Assembly: GCF_007565055.1 (NCBI RefSeq)
Contig: NC_044550.1
Span: 92,038,174-92,102,173, forward strand
Length of the DNA: 64,000 bases
Source: Rhinopithecus roxellana
Lineage: Eukaryota > Chordata > Mammalia > Primates > Cercopithecidae
Reading direction: 5' to 3'
Of this stretch, positions 44,883 through 56,136 are shown piece by piece (position 1 is the first letter of the stretch; each line of letters begins with the position of its first letter). The position numbers and the translations under genes are program-made. The notes under the pieces were generated by a model that had not been told where the DNA came from, did no database searches, and worked only from the letters and a program-made list of their open reading frames with translations.

Positions 44883-45646
44883 AGACAAAGATGACTGTAA
44901 GCAAATAAGGTCAGAAACAAGGACAAAAATTTTGAGGTTTAAGTTTCCCCATATCTCTAAAGATAACAAGGATTTAAGCAAAATCTGGTCTTCTCTAGTA
45001 ATTATTATTGCTATTAATTACACATGACAAAGTTTAGGAAACTTAAATTTTTTGGTCATTGTAATTAGCTAATACCTAATCAGAGCCAAGATTTGGAAGT
45101 TGATTATCCTGACACCACAGTTCTCTTTTAATTGAAATATATAAAGGTAGAAGCTACTTTCTCCAAAAACTTTACAACATAAATCTAAGTGTGGGTTTCT
45201 TTCAGTTTGTGTTGTTATTATAGTGCCACTACTAGACTAATCTGTTCAGTTGTTTATTCTCAGTTGTGTCTGGTTAACCAGTTAACTACCTGACGACATA
45301 AACACAGGTGCACGTAATCATACAGCCAATTTGGGAAACCATTTCAGGTATCTTTCATAATGATAAACTGCCAAAATGAAACAAAAAGTATGTGTCTATA
45401 TACACTAAATGTATGCATATACATACACGCATGCATTTAATATATATGCATGAAATATGTGTATACATAATTTATAACATTGTTATATTTTGCCACATCT
45501 GAAATAATTTAATTCTGGATGTTTAAGCACTATTAGAATATTTTGTTGTTAACAGGAAATTTTATAATAACTCTGAAAATAAATGTTAGACTCATGGATA
45601 TTTCCTCTGTTATTTAGAGAATATATTTTTCTTTGCATAATATATT
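44883..45646. other. Unassigned AT-rich sequence
   Basis: No gene or dated repeat. A TA/CA-alternating patch is at 45395-45470. Confidence 0.4.
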
Positions 45647-45732
45647 ATGCAGTAATGGGATTGCTGTGTCAAATGGTATTTCTGCCTCTAGATCTTTGAG
45701 GAATCGCCACACTGTCTTCCACAATGGCTGAA
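45647..45732 (-). mobile_element. Short inverted L1 ORF2-end fragment
   Basis: 86 bases of L1 ORF2 in reverse orientation, nearly identical to the reverse complement of 46122-46208. It shares two departures from the usual L1 text (gacacagcaat for gacccagcaat, and actgcata for actgggta). Confidence 0.88.
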
Positions 45733-45972
45733 CATAATATATTACTTATAACTTTGGCTTCTCTTAAAGTTATGTAAGTTAAGAATAATTTCGTTTATTC
45801 TACAACCATCTTAAAATGCTATTTTAGATCCTTTAATAGTTGGCAGTCATTTTCCTTTAGAACTTAAAGATAATGGAATTTACTGAAAAACTAACAAAAA
45901 AAATAACAAAAATTCAAAAAGTAAACAAACCATTGCATGCATCCTACTCTTTAGAATAAACAAGGTGAAATT
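45733..45972. other. Unassigned spacer between the L1 fragments
   Basis: AT-rich. Nothing recognised. Confidence 0.4.
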
Positions 45973-46626
45973 AAGAATTTCTTGCCTTAATCAAAACCAC
46001 AATGAGATACCATCTCACACCAGTCAGAATGGCAATTATTAAAAACTATGGAAACAACTGATGCTGGTGAAGTGGTGGAGACAAAGGAATGGTTTTACAC
46101 TGTTGGTGGGAGTGTAAATTAGTTCAGCCATTGTGGAAGACAGTGTGGCAATTCCTCAAAGATCTAGAGGCAGAAATACCATTTGACACAGCAATCCCAT
46201 TACTGCATATATACTCAAAAGAATATAAATCATTCCATTATAAAGATACATGAATGTGTATGTTTATTACAGCACTACTCACAATAGTAAAGACATGGAA
46301 TCAACCCAAATGGCCATCAGTGATAGACTAGATAAAGAAAATGTGGTACATATACACCAGAGAATACTATGCAGCCATAAAAAGGAATGAGATCACGTCC
46401 TTTGCAGGGACATAGTTGGAGCTGGCATCTGTCGGGGTGCGTGGGAGGAGAGAGAGCATCAGGAAAAACAGCTAATGGATACTGGGCTTAATAACAAGGT
46501 AATGGACTGATCTGGGCAGCAAACCACCATGGCACACATTTAGCTACGTAAAAAACCTGCACATCCTGCACATGGACCCCTGAACTTCAAATAAAAGTTG
46601 AAGGGAAGAAAAGAATTTCTTGTCTT
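45973..46626 (+). mobile_element. L1P 3'-end insertion with internal deletion and target-site duplication
   Basis: The body is 45989-46610. The duplication aagaatttcttg(c/t)ctt is at 45973-45988 and 46611-46626. It contains the ORF2 end and the 3'UTR to 'aataaaagttga'. Like the copy at 44629, it passes from 'ggagctgg' straight to '(c)atctgtcggggt', missing the same section. The 5' end is truncated. Confidence 0.92.
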
Positions 46627-46845
46627 GTTCTTCTCTCACATTTTTCATTTATGTATTATTTTATCATTTACTTGAGCAAAAATGGTTTCCTAATAGCCTC
46701 CCTTAAGAATTACATAGAAATACTTGAGTCTTACTTTGTTGAGCTTATCTATGTTCTAAAAATAATATCAGCACAATATAATTATCCAACAGGAAAGTTG
46801 TAATGAAAGCTGTAATCACGTAGATCATGTAGATTAATAAATGTT
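46627..46845. other. Unassigned sequence
   Basis: Nothing recognised. Confidence 0.4.
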
Positions 46846-46852
46846 AAGTGAC

Positions 46853-46894
<42 letters not shown>

Positions 46895-47145
46895 TGAGAC
46901 GAAGTCTCACTCTGTCGCCCATGCTGGAGTGCAGTGGCATGATCTCGGCTCACTGAAACCTCCGCTTCTGGGGTTAAAGTGATTCTTATGCCTCGGCCTC
47001 ATGAGTAGCTAGGATTAGAGGCACTCACCATCACATCCAGCTAATTTTTGTATTTTTAGTAGAGACAGGTTTCATCATGTTGGCCAGGCTGGTCTCAAAC
47101 TCCTGACCTCAGGTGATACACCTGCCTTGGCCTCTCAAGTGACTT
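46846..47145 (-). mobile_element. 5'-truncated AluS with (TTG)n tail
   Basis: Reverse orientation, body about 46855-47136. The duplication aagtgactt is at 46846-46854 and 47137-47145. The tail has become (TTG)n at 46854-46893. The first 40 or so Alu bases are missing, as the sequence stops at 'cttggcctct'. Confidence 0.9.
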
Positions 47146-47464
47146 TTTTTTTTTTTTTAATGAACATATCACTTTTAAAAAGGGAAGTTTTAAACTTTCT
47201 TAAAAGTTAATTATTTATTTATTGCTTTTTGCTTGGATATATGTTTGTTTATGCTAGAATTTTCATACTATAACTGTTTGATACTATTGGCATAACCAAG
47301 AGAAAAATGTTAACCTTTCTTGGGTAGGTATTTACTCCTCTTTATCCTGATCAGAAAAAAATACAGTAAAACTGATTTCAGATGTTCTTATTTATTAAAC
47401 ATGGTTTACCCAGGTTCTGACAGAAAACAGACAGGGGGACATTAGCATTCCGGAATTAGGTAAG
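47146..47464. other. Unassigned AT-rich sequence
   Basis: A short T tract follows the Alu (to 47158). Nothing else is recognised. Confidence 0.4.
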
Positions 47465-47625
47465 ACTATCTAGAGTCTACCACTCACTTGCTGTGCAAAA
47501 TTAGATAAGTTATAGCTTTTAGACTCACTTGGCTTACCAAAAAAACAAAGATGATAATCTCTGTTTCATAGGCTCAGGTTCAGGGTTGAATAATAGAATT
47601 CATCTACCACCATAGTAAATAATAA
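47465..47625 (+). mobile_element. MIR SINE
   Basis: 'cactcacttgctgtgcaaaa', 'gataatctctgtttcatagg' and 'gggttgaata' follow MIR order. Confidence 0.65.
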
Positions 47626-48590
47626 AAGCTATCATCACAGCATCTGTTTATATATGTAGATCATAACCTATATATATTGCTTTGTAGTAATAACTTTAAA
47701 GGCAAGTTTACTCTGCAACTCAAAGTTGGAGGAGTATAGGACTGGCCAGGAGGAACAGGGAAAGCTTTATACTGGAATCTCAGGAAGGACTTCTGGTGAT
47801 GAGTTGATCGGTTATAGTTTTCATTAAGGAAAGAAAGAAGATGACTAACATCCACTTCCCAACTGAGAACCATTGCTCAGTAAAGTATATTCTGTCCTTA
47901 GAAAGGGCTTCCGCCATGCAATGAGTCCTCCAGGAGATAAACTGAGCACTTGGCATAGAGGCTGCTTACACAGGCAAGAGTAATATCAGTTATCTCAATG
48001 AGTATTGTGAACTACTGTGAAGTCCCTACATGATAGTGCCTCTTCACAGAGGTTTTGATGGTAAGCATTCACGATCATTGGAACAATTACATATATCTTC
48101 ACCAGCCCAAGAAAACAAAAGATACATTATTACATACTGGGAGATGGAGTTTTAATTATCCATAGGGATTACTGCTGTTAATCCAACAACAAGAACAAAA
48201 TAATTTTGTAGATTTTTAGTCAGAGAGTGTGACACAAATAAGAAATGTCAGGAATAAATAAGGCAGGTTAAATTACTGTGCAAAGAAGTAGCTGGCTTCA
48301 TGAAAATTGAGGAGTCATGAGAAATGTACAAAACATATAATAAGGGATGAACTATATAAACTATAATGTACAAAATTCAGTATGTGCTATATAATATATA
48401 TATATACTTTTTTAAAGTTAAACATTATTTGCTGTATATTCATACAAATATATTACCCAAACTCAGAAAGTTATTTTCATAATATTTAAAAATCATTTTT
48501 ACCTAAATATAAACCTAATCATAATTAGCATGTGTACAACAATATTGGTTAAGTCAATCTTTACATTTCTTCTGAGGAATATGGTTGAGA
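47626..48590. other. Unassigned AT-rich sequence
   Basis: No gene or dated repeat recognised. Confidence 0.4.
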
Positions 48591-48592
48591 GG

Positions 48593-48593
<1 letters not shown>

Positions 48594-48631
<38 letters not shown>

Positions 48632-48634
48632 TTT
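48594..48634. repeat. (TTTA)n microsatellite
   Basis: About 10 uninterrupted units. Confidence 0.95.
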
Positions 48635-49481
48635 TGGCTTTCCAGCCTTGTTACCATTAAATTCTACAGTTTGGGAACAAAGATTGAGAATATACTCAGA
48701 AATGTGGCTCCAGGTGGTAATATTAAAGAGAAGAAAATCTGATTAAGCTCTAATTGTGGCATTAGGGGTAAATTAATTATATTGCAATAACTATAAAAAT
48801 TAAGATTAGCAAAGTTTTATGCTCTGGGCTGTGTAAACATGGGGCAATACTGCCATAAGGTGTCTGTGGAGAGTTTTCTAATTGGCACATTCAGAGCTAC
48901 TCTGTATTCCCTTGAAATTTCACAAGAAAAGAAAATTATATATTCAGGTCCATAGGAATACATGGAAACAAAACAAACTTCTCCTTTGAGCATAAAACAG
49001 ACACATTTATTTCAATATAATGTCAGTGTTCTTGCTTGCAATCAGAATACTAAATAATAATTTGTTATAGAATTTATCATTAAACTGAAAATTCACATAA
49101 AGATAAAAATTTGCTATTAAGCATTCAATTATATCAATGCCCAAAATATAGGAAGTGCAGGAAATAGATAAGTAGGTATCATATTTGGTCCTTGGACTAT
49201 ACTTGAAATTTACAGAAAAAGTAAGAAGATCCACTTCCTCTGAATCTTGTTTAATTGTAGGCTTTTTTCCTCTTCATATGGTAGCTAAGTCATTTTATAT
49301 GGAATCTAATACTGTGCTATTAGAGAAACAAATCATGTTGCACTAAAGTTAATTTTATAACATTTAGCTTTCGCATTTTGACTGGTAAAATACCATACCT
49401 CAGACTTAAATGCAATCCCAGTGTTTGCATTAGTTGTTTTTCTGAGATCTGCAATCCCAGAAAAAATGTTACTGGACATTT
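48635..49481. other. Unassigned AT-rich sequence
   Basis: No gene or dated repeat recognised. Confidence 0.4.
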
Positions 49482-49605
49482 TTTCCAACCTGTATTAAAA
49501 GAGTGCATACTATTTCCAACCTGTATTAAAAGAGTGCATACTATTTCCAACCTGTATTAAAAGAGTGCATACTATTTCCAACCTGTATTAAAAGAGTGCA
49601 TACTA
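49482..49605. repeat. 31-bp minisatellite, four identical copies
   Basis: Units at 49482-49512, 49513-49543, 49544-49574 and 49575-49605 begin tttccaacctgtatt and end gagtgcatacta. All four are identical with no spacers. The frames that cross it are repeats of the unit, not genes. Confidence 0.97.
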
Positions 49606-49759
49606 TTCAGGCTGAGTTGGAAAAAATGGTTCAAAGACAGGGAGGAAAAATCACTAAAGAAACATCATCTAAATTTGAAAAAGCAATAAGGAAAAGGAAT
49701 AAAAACAAGATATTTAAAACTTTGCTCTTTATTTGTGTTTCTTTCATTTTTAAGGGTTT

Positions 49760-50035
49760 ATATGCATCATGCCATCCAGGAGCTTATAGTCTTATAGGGA
49801 TAAAATATAAACCATCATTAGCAATATATCAATAGTATCAATGGAAGCAAGAATGTAATATTTTGAAGTTGAGAAAACAGTGATCCTAATTTTCAAACAA
49901 TTTTGAAAATTAGACAATTCTTGTGTACCCAAAGCAATATGACCACTTGGGCTTAATTTGTTGATATTGAACATAGAAGAAACAGCATGACAAAAGGCAT
50001 AGAGGAGGGCAAATGTGTTTGTAAAAAAGGGTAGA
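49760..50035 (-). mobile_element. Possible L2 LINE fragment
   Basis: 'ccaggagcttatagtcttat' and, later, 'aacagcatgacaaaaggc' are in the order of a reverse-strand L2 3'UTR. Confidence 0.5.
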
Positions 50036-50189
50036 AAATATCACAAACAAGTAGTTTATAGTTTTCTATGGTATTTTTCAAGAAAAATATTAACAATTTA
50101 ATTATAAAATTAAATAAATAATGATTTCTAAGAGCATCTGCATAGCATCAAAATGTGGTCATATTTGAAAAGCCATTTTGAAGCAATAC

Positions 50190-51095
50190 TATGGTTTACT
50201 TATATGGAACCATCAATCATTTATTGGGCATGTATTTTGCTTGGCACTCTTCTCAACCTAGAAGATACAAAAGTAAAAATACCCAAATGCCTGTCTCTCT
50301 TTATAGAATTTCTATTTTAATAGAGAAGAAAATGTATTTCTATTTACATCTGTGACTCATTTATTTGCATATTTGTGTGTGTGTATATATATATGTATAT
50401 ATGTATATGTATATGGCAAGCAAGTAAACAAATAATGTAAATACATATAGTAATAAGCATCATAAGGAAATCAAACCAAGAAGTGAGACAGTAGAGCTGC
50501 ATAAAGAGGAAATCATGGATGAGTTGAAAAAGTGGAATGATTAAAGAAAGGAGAATTGCAAAGGCATGGGGCAAGAGGTTTAGGCAGAGTACTCAAGGCT
50601 GTGAAGCCAGACTGTGGTTAGGATGCTGGAGGGAAAAAACAACAGGCTAGTTTGAGTAATACAGAGTAAATGTGGAATAACGAGATGAGAGGCAAGATAG
50701 ATACAGAAGCCAGATCTATCGTCTTGGTTGATTATTGTGTGAAGCTTGGAATTTACTCTAAGAGCAACTGGAAAGCCATACATTGGGATATTCAAAGGTG
50801 GCAGGGGCATGATTTGACTTGCCTTTTGACAAAGTCATTGTGATTGTAAAGTTGGAAGCAGAGAGTGTTAAAAGACACTGCTACAGTAAAGGTGAGAGGT
50901 GGAAGTGACGTGGACTAGGTGATCACGGTGAAAATGCTGAGAATTGATCAGATTCTCAAATCAGATATATATTTTAAAGGTGTTGACTACAGTATTTGCC
51001 GACAGATTGCATGTGAAATAGGAGGGAAAGAATGGAGAAACCAGTATTGTCTGTGATTTGGTCTGAGTAACCAAGTGAAAATGTATTTATATCCA
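50190..51095 (-). mobile_element. L2 LINE 3' portion
   Basis: A long diverged reverse-strand L2: 'catttattgggcatgtat', 'ggcaagcaagtaaacaaata', 'gagaattgcaaaggcatgg', 'gaatttactctaagagcaac', 'gggcatgatttgacttgcc', 'gaattgatcagattctc'. A TG/TA microsatellite interrupts it at 50376-50415. The minus-strand frames are incidental. Confidence 0.7.
50376..50415. repeat. (TG)n/(TA)n microsatellite
   Basis: TG units followed by TA and TATG units within the L2 fragment. Confidence 0.9.
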
Positions 51096-51159
51096 TTTGG
51101 AATTATTTTTTTCTAACACCAAAGTACAGTTCTTGGGGATTAATTATTTGTAATATTCT

Positions 51160-51475
51160 TACCTGCTACCTTATACTTCTCTGGCTGGAATCCTACTGCT
51201 TCCAGCTTATCACTCAGCCTTTCCATGGAGTTAACTGCTACTCATTCTTCGTTACTCAGTATAAACATATCTTTCCATCCAGCCTACATGAGTAGATTTT
51301 AACAAATTTATCTCAATTTTAATTATTTAATATTAAGTTTATTAATTTAATTATTGCATCCCCATTAGGAAAACTCCAGAAGGGAGAAGACTATGTCTGT
51401 TTTATTCACAGATTATTCGCACCACTACAACCTGGCAGACTACGGAAAGAGTAAATTTTTATTGAGTAGCTAATT
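51160..51475 (+). mobile_element. L2 LINE 3' end
   Basis: Plus-strand L2 end: 'ctctggctggaatcctact', 'agaagactatgtctgtttta', 'aacctggcagactacgg' and 'aaatttttattgagtagc'. The opposite orientation to the neighbouring L2 shows a separate insertion. Confidence 0.65.
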
Positions 51476-51671
51476 CTTTTTTTCTTCCTTGTCTCTTTTT
51501 TCCCCAGTCCTTTATTTGGGGGTTTATATAATCTTCTTTCATCACCTTATGCTTTTCCCTATTTTGGTTAACTACTAGTCAGTTAACTGTTGAGGAGAAG
51601 AGGCTTTTAGCCTAACTTTTGGCAAACTACCAAATTCAAAGTTGTTCTGTGCAACAATTTAAGTACCCTGC
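51476..51671. other. Unassigned sequence
   Basis: Nothing recognised. Confidence 0.4.
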
Positions 51672-52049
51672 TGTTAAAATATGAATGTCAATGTCTCCCA
51701 CCCTAAATTCATATGTTGAAATCCTAACCATAAAGGTGATAATATCAGGAGGTGGGGCCTTTGGGAAGTGATTAGGTCATGAGACAAGAACTCTCATGGA
51801 CAGGATAAGGGCCCTTATATTAATAAAAGAGGCCTCAGAGAGATCCGTGTCTATCCCCTTCTACCATGTGAGGATAAAATGGGAAGTTAGCAGTCTGCAA
51901 CTCAGAATAGGGCCCTCATTAGAACTGGCCTGTATTGGCACCTGATCTTGGGCTTTTCAACCTCCAGAACTGGGAGAAACACATTTCTGCTGTTTATAAG
52001 CCACCCAGGCTATAGTATTTTGCTATAGCAGCCTGAATAGATTAAGACA
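51672..52049 (+). mobile_element. MLT1/MST-type ERVL-MaLR solo LTR
   Basis: 378 bp with strong MaLR text: 'aaattcatatgttgaaatcc', 'ggaggtggggcctttggg', 'tgattaggtcatgagac', 'cctccagaactgggagaaa' and 'tttataagccacccagg', starting TG and ending CA. Non-autonomous retrovirus-like element, no coding capacity. Confidence 0.92.
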
Positions 52050-53435
52050 TCCACCCTTAAGATCCTTGACTTACTTGTATCATTAAATTCATGAAAGGTG
52101 TACTTAGAGAGCTCTTCCTTTAACCAGGCACAATAATAGACACTGATGATAACATAGTGAGCAAAAGCAGACATGATCTCTCCATTATGCAAATCAAAAT
52201 CCAATGGAAGAGACAGATATCAATCCTACAATCCCATAAAATACACTTATCTTCAGTCCACCTTAGCTAACCTCTTCTAAAGATACTATTTTGAACTTCT
52301 CCACCTTTGAAATGGTAATTCTAATTCTTTTTCTCAGACTACAAATCTGACTTTTGCTCCATTCTCATTATATTAGCTCTGCACTGTGAATACAGAGACT
52401 CCAATACATGACCATGTCTTTTATTTCTAAATGTGCATCTGGCTTCTGCCTTTACTGCTTCCTGTCTCTTTCCTTGGCATTCCATGGAGCCTCTCTCTTG
52501 CCTAGAGCTTTATCTCCCTTAACAATTCCTTTCAGCCACAAACTTTCGTTAAACTCCATTCTGTAATACATTTATGTATCTTGCATTCTCTATGCCTATG
52601 AGGATAGTTCAATATTGCTGGGGAAAAAAAACCTCATATGTCTTAATTAGTGGCTTTGCAATTTATGGTTTCACACCTTCACTGGGAAAACGTCTCAGTA
52701 GACTTCTTATGTGGTCCTGGTCAGCTCTCTCTCCCATTTCCATTTTCTCCAGGCAGCTCTCTTAGCACTGTTTCCTAGTTCCTTAGCAGATGATAGTACT
52801 TCCACTTTTAGAAACATTTATTCTATCAAAAATGAAACCCTTGACTTAGTAGTGTAGTGCCTGGAAAGTTACCCATAGTCACTAACTTCCCTACTTAATT
52901 GATTTCTATCTTAGAGGAATAGATGGGAACTTCTACTCTGTCTCACATCCTATCACCCTCCCGTGGTTTAAACCAATGCTAATTTACAAACCTTTCTCAG
53001 CACTTGATCTTTTCTGTTAGGTTTGTTATACATTTCACCACCAAGTTAGCCTTAGAAAACCACATTTTATTGGGTTATATCCACTCCCAAAGACTTCCAA
53101 AAATTTCTTTAAGCCGTTAGTGTATTTTCCAATTTCTTCATTTGGTTGCTAAAAGCTCTCTGAGACATAACTCAATGCTAATAACTGTTATTCTAAAATA
53201 TGAACTACTTTATAGATTATTTTTCCCAACATTCTGCAGCTTTCATTATTTTAAAAAAATTATACTTGCTCAATTTCCAAAATTTTGGAAAGTGAATTCG
53301 AACTGGTCAGCTATGTAAAAGTTATAGCACTAACTGCTGGAAAAAAAAAAATAATGAATCAAGCAAGCCTATTCCTTACCATCACTACATTCCTACTGCC
53401 TTTATTTCTATCTTAGAGGAACAGAAGGGAGGTAT
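52050..53435. other. Mostly unassigned, possibly with old L2-like pieces
   Basis: 52250-52560 and 52960-53130 are pyrimidine-rich on the plus strand and could be diverged L2, but I cannot support exact boundaries. An A tract is at 53341-53351. No gene is seen. Confidence 0.35.
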
Positions 53436-53439
53436 AGCA

Positions 53440-53950
53440 ATCCATGTGAGGGAGCAGAGACTTGAATACCATGGATTAAGTACTATTATGTTCATGTGCA
53501 GAGGGCTGCTGGAGGGTGGTAGAAGGAAGTGGGACTCAGAGTGAAGTGTTAAGGTGGGGTTTCAAGGAAGGCTTTGAAGATTAGGTAACAATTAAATTAA
53601 GGACTACAGTATTAAATGAATGTATTAAATGGAAAGAGACATGGTAGGGAGAACACAACGCTTTTCTCAGCGGTAAAAGTGAGCATGGAATTTAAAATCT
53701 TGTTTGCCTGAAACATAGAGCTAATGATAAATATGGGTGAGAGATTCAGTTGAATTGGTAATAATATTATCATATGCCATATTAAGGAACTTGAATATTA
53801 TAACAGAAGCATGGAAAGCTTTGAATAATCCAAAGGTAATAGGTCAGACTTAAACTTTTCATATCAATCTGCTTCCAGGGTAGAGAAAGTTTCCAGAGGC
53901 TTAAAACTGAAAGCAAGTTGCTGAATTAGGAGGAATCTATGTACAGGTAT
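53440..53950 (-). mobile_element. L2-like LINE fragment
   Basis: Diverged reverse-strand L2 order: 'tttcaaggaaggctttgaag', 'ttgcctgaaacatagagc', 'gcatggaaagctttgaataa', 'ttgctgaattaggagg'. Confidence 0.5.
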
Positions 53951-54240
53951 AGACACTGGAGCTCTACAATTGTCTATCCTATGGACATATAAAAATTAAT
54001 TTAACCATTTCCCTAGTTTTTTACATTTATATTCTATTTGGTGATTCTCTAAGAAGGGAGTAAAGCCTTTATTTATTTTTTATAGATCATCTCATAACAC
54101 TATACTTACATGGTCCACATTGCAAGAAATGCTGAACAAAGTGTTGATTAGTTACGGGTAAATGCCTAGGTGTATACTCTGTAATGCAAGTGCTCACCTC
54201 AAGCCCAATAAACTTTAGAAGGATATCGGACAAGTATTCC
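53951..54240. other. Unassigned sequence
   Basis: Nothing recognised. Confidence 0.4.
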
Positions 54241-54244
54241 TTCC

Positions 54245-54306
54245 ACCCCCCCCCCCCACCCTCTGTCTCTCTCTCTCACACACACACACACATGCACACA
54301 CACACA
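54245..54306. repeat. Compound C-tract / (TC)n / (CA)n microsatellite
   Basis: A poly(C) run with one interruption (54246-54260), then TC units (54261-54277), then CA units (54277-54306). Confidence 0.93.
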
Positions 54307-54489
54307 AAATGCACAGCATATATTTCACATAAAAAACGTTTATGAGAAAATATGTTGTGTTTCTTTACAAGAAAACATGTTAAAACATAATTTATATATT
54401 TTTATTCAGTGAATTGTATGTTACATATTGTAAATATTTGTGTTGATATTATCCTACTAGAGTGTATTATATCCTTTTTTTCATGTCAT

Positions 54490-54916
54490 AAATCCTAAAT
54501 GCAGCCAGGCGTGATGGCTCACGTCTGTAATCCCAGCACTTTGGGAGGTTGAGACGGAGGGATCACCTGAAGTCAGGAGTTCGGGACCAGCCTGCCCAGC
54601 ACGGCAAAACTCGGTCTCTACTAAAAATACAAAAAATAGTTAGCTGTCGTGGTGCGTGCCTGCAATCCCAGCTAGTCAGGAGGCTGAGTCAGGAGTATCG
54701 CTTGAACCTGGGAGGTGGAGGTTTCAGTGAGCCAAAATAGCACCATTGCACTCCAGCCTGGAAGTGAGACTCCATCAAAGAGAAAGAAAAAAAGAGCGAG
54801 AAGGGAAGGGAAGGGAAGGGAAGGGAAGGGAAGGGAAGGGAAGGGAAGGGAAGGGAAGGGAAGGGAAGGGAAGGGAAGGGAAGGGAAGGGAAGGGAAGGG
54901 AAGAAATCCTAAATGC
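54490..54916 (+). mobile_element. AluS SINE whose tail is an (AAGGG)n repeat
   Basis: The body is about 54503-54780. The target-site duplication aaatcctaaatgc is at 54490-54502 and 54904-54916. After a short transition (agaaag, aaaagagcgag) the tail is a pure pentanucleotide tract, so the tract lies wholly inside the duplication and evolved from the poly(A) tail. Confidence 0.95.
54801..54900 (+). repeat. (AAGGG)20 pentanucleotide microsatellite
   Basis: Exactly 20 uninterrupted units over 100 bases on the plus strand. Regularly spaced GGG runs with AA loops fit the pattern for G-quadruplex formation. The lysine/glycine/glutamate-like and serine/leucine/proline-like frames across it are trivial translations. 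Confidence 0.98.
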
Positions 54917-55838
54917 TAGTTGAGTAATATCATTCAAATTACAGGAATTATTCTGATATTGATCCTCATTCGAATATGGTACAAAAATCCAGCAGGCCAA
55001 TTTTGGGTAAAATAAAAAATCCAGGTAGCATTATATTTTTTGATAGGTAGAGGCTGACTCATTCAGATTCTTGCTAGAGAAGCAGCTAAAGAGTTTACTG
55101 GGCAAGATTCAACTTATTTCAAGCAATCTTTGGAAGTCGCTTTTTCACTTTAATTCTCTGATGATAAATGTGGCATAATAATAGTTGACAGCAGGATGGA
55201 AAGAAAATATATAAATACACAGAATAAACTACTCACAGACAATCTGATCAATGCATGTGTCTGTGGCTAAGAAATCATTTTTCCCTTGATGCAAATTTAG
55301 TTCATTCCATCTCACTGAAAAGTAATGTAACATCATTACTCTTTCCTCACCTTGTAAAACTGACATAGCATACTCAAGAGACTTCAGTTTCCCTCTTTGG
55401 GAGAAACTGTAATATTGAGATCAAATTAACCCTCAATAGGAATGAATTATTTGTGCAAATACTTGCAATTTAATAAATACACTGTAGAAAAACATTTTTA
55501 AAACTCTATATAAAGTGTCTTTGATAATCTTTTAATAAATACTTTTTACTAACTTGTGATACTTCACCATTGCTTTTTAGTTGTTAAAATAAGATGTAAT
55601 AAGCACCAACATAAATAATTATTGTATTTATGAGTAAATATGAAAGACTGTGAGCCTATAATAATTCAGCAATTAATGGTTTTCCTATAGCAAAATATAC
55701 AAGATTGAGCTGCTTTTACAATTTCAATTTTAAAGCAGTAATAATATCACTACCAAAATTAGTCAAGCAAAGTCCTAATATTGGAAATGATGCCATATTC
55801 AGTGTAGGCTGGAATGATCTACAAGAAGTCACTAAAAG
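54917..55838. other. Unassigned AT-rich sequence
   Basis: No gene or dated repeat recognised. Confidence 0.4.
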
Positions 55839-55839
55839 A

Positions 55840-56093
55840 GAGAAAGAAGGCCATGCGTGGTGGCTCATGCCTGTAATCCTAGCACTTTGGGAGGCTGAGG
55901 TGGGTGGATAACCAGGCCAAGAGATAGAGAACATCCCAGTCAACATGGTGAAACCCCGTCTCCACTAAAAATACAAAATTAGCTGGGTGTGGTGGTGTGC
56001 ACCTGTAGTCCCAGCTACTCCTGAGGCTGAGGTTGCAGTGAGCCGAGATCGCACCATTGCACTCCAGCATGGCGACAGAGCGAGACTCCGTCT

Positions 56094-56129
<36 letters not shown>

Positions 56130-56136
56130 GAAAGAA
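55840..56136 (+). mobile_element. AluS SINE with internal deletion
   Basis: The body is about 55849-56125, with an A tail of about 30. The duplication gagaaagaa is at 55840-55848 and 56128-56136. About 35 bases of the right arm are missing: 'ctgaggctgag' is followed at once by 'gttgcagtgagccg'. Confidence 0.92.

Noticed and set aside
49482..49605. 31-bp direct repeats as a CRISPR array
   Set aside because: The units abut with no spacers, and the surrounding DNA is primate. It is a minisatellite.
54689..55000. Serine/leucine/proline-repeat protein
   Set aside because: It is the translation of the complementary strand of (AAGGG)20.
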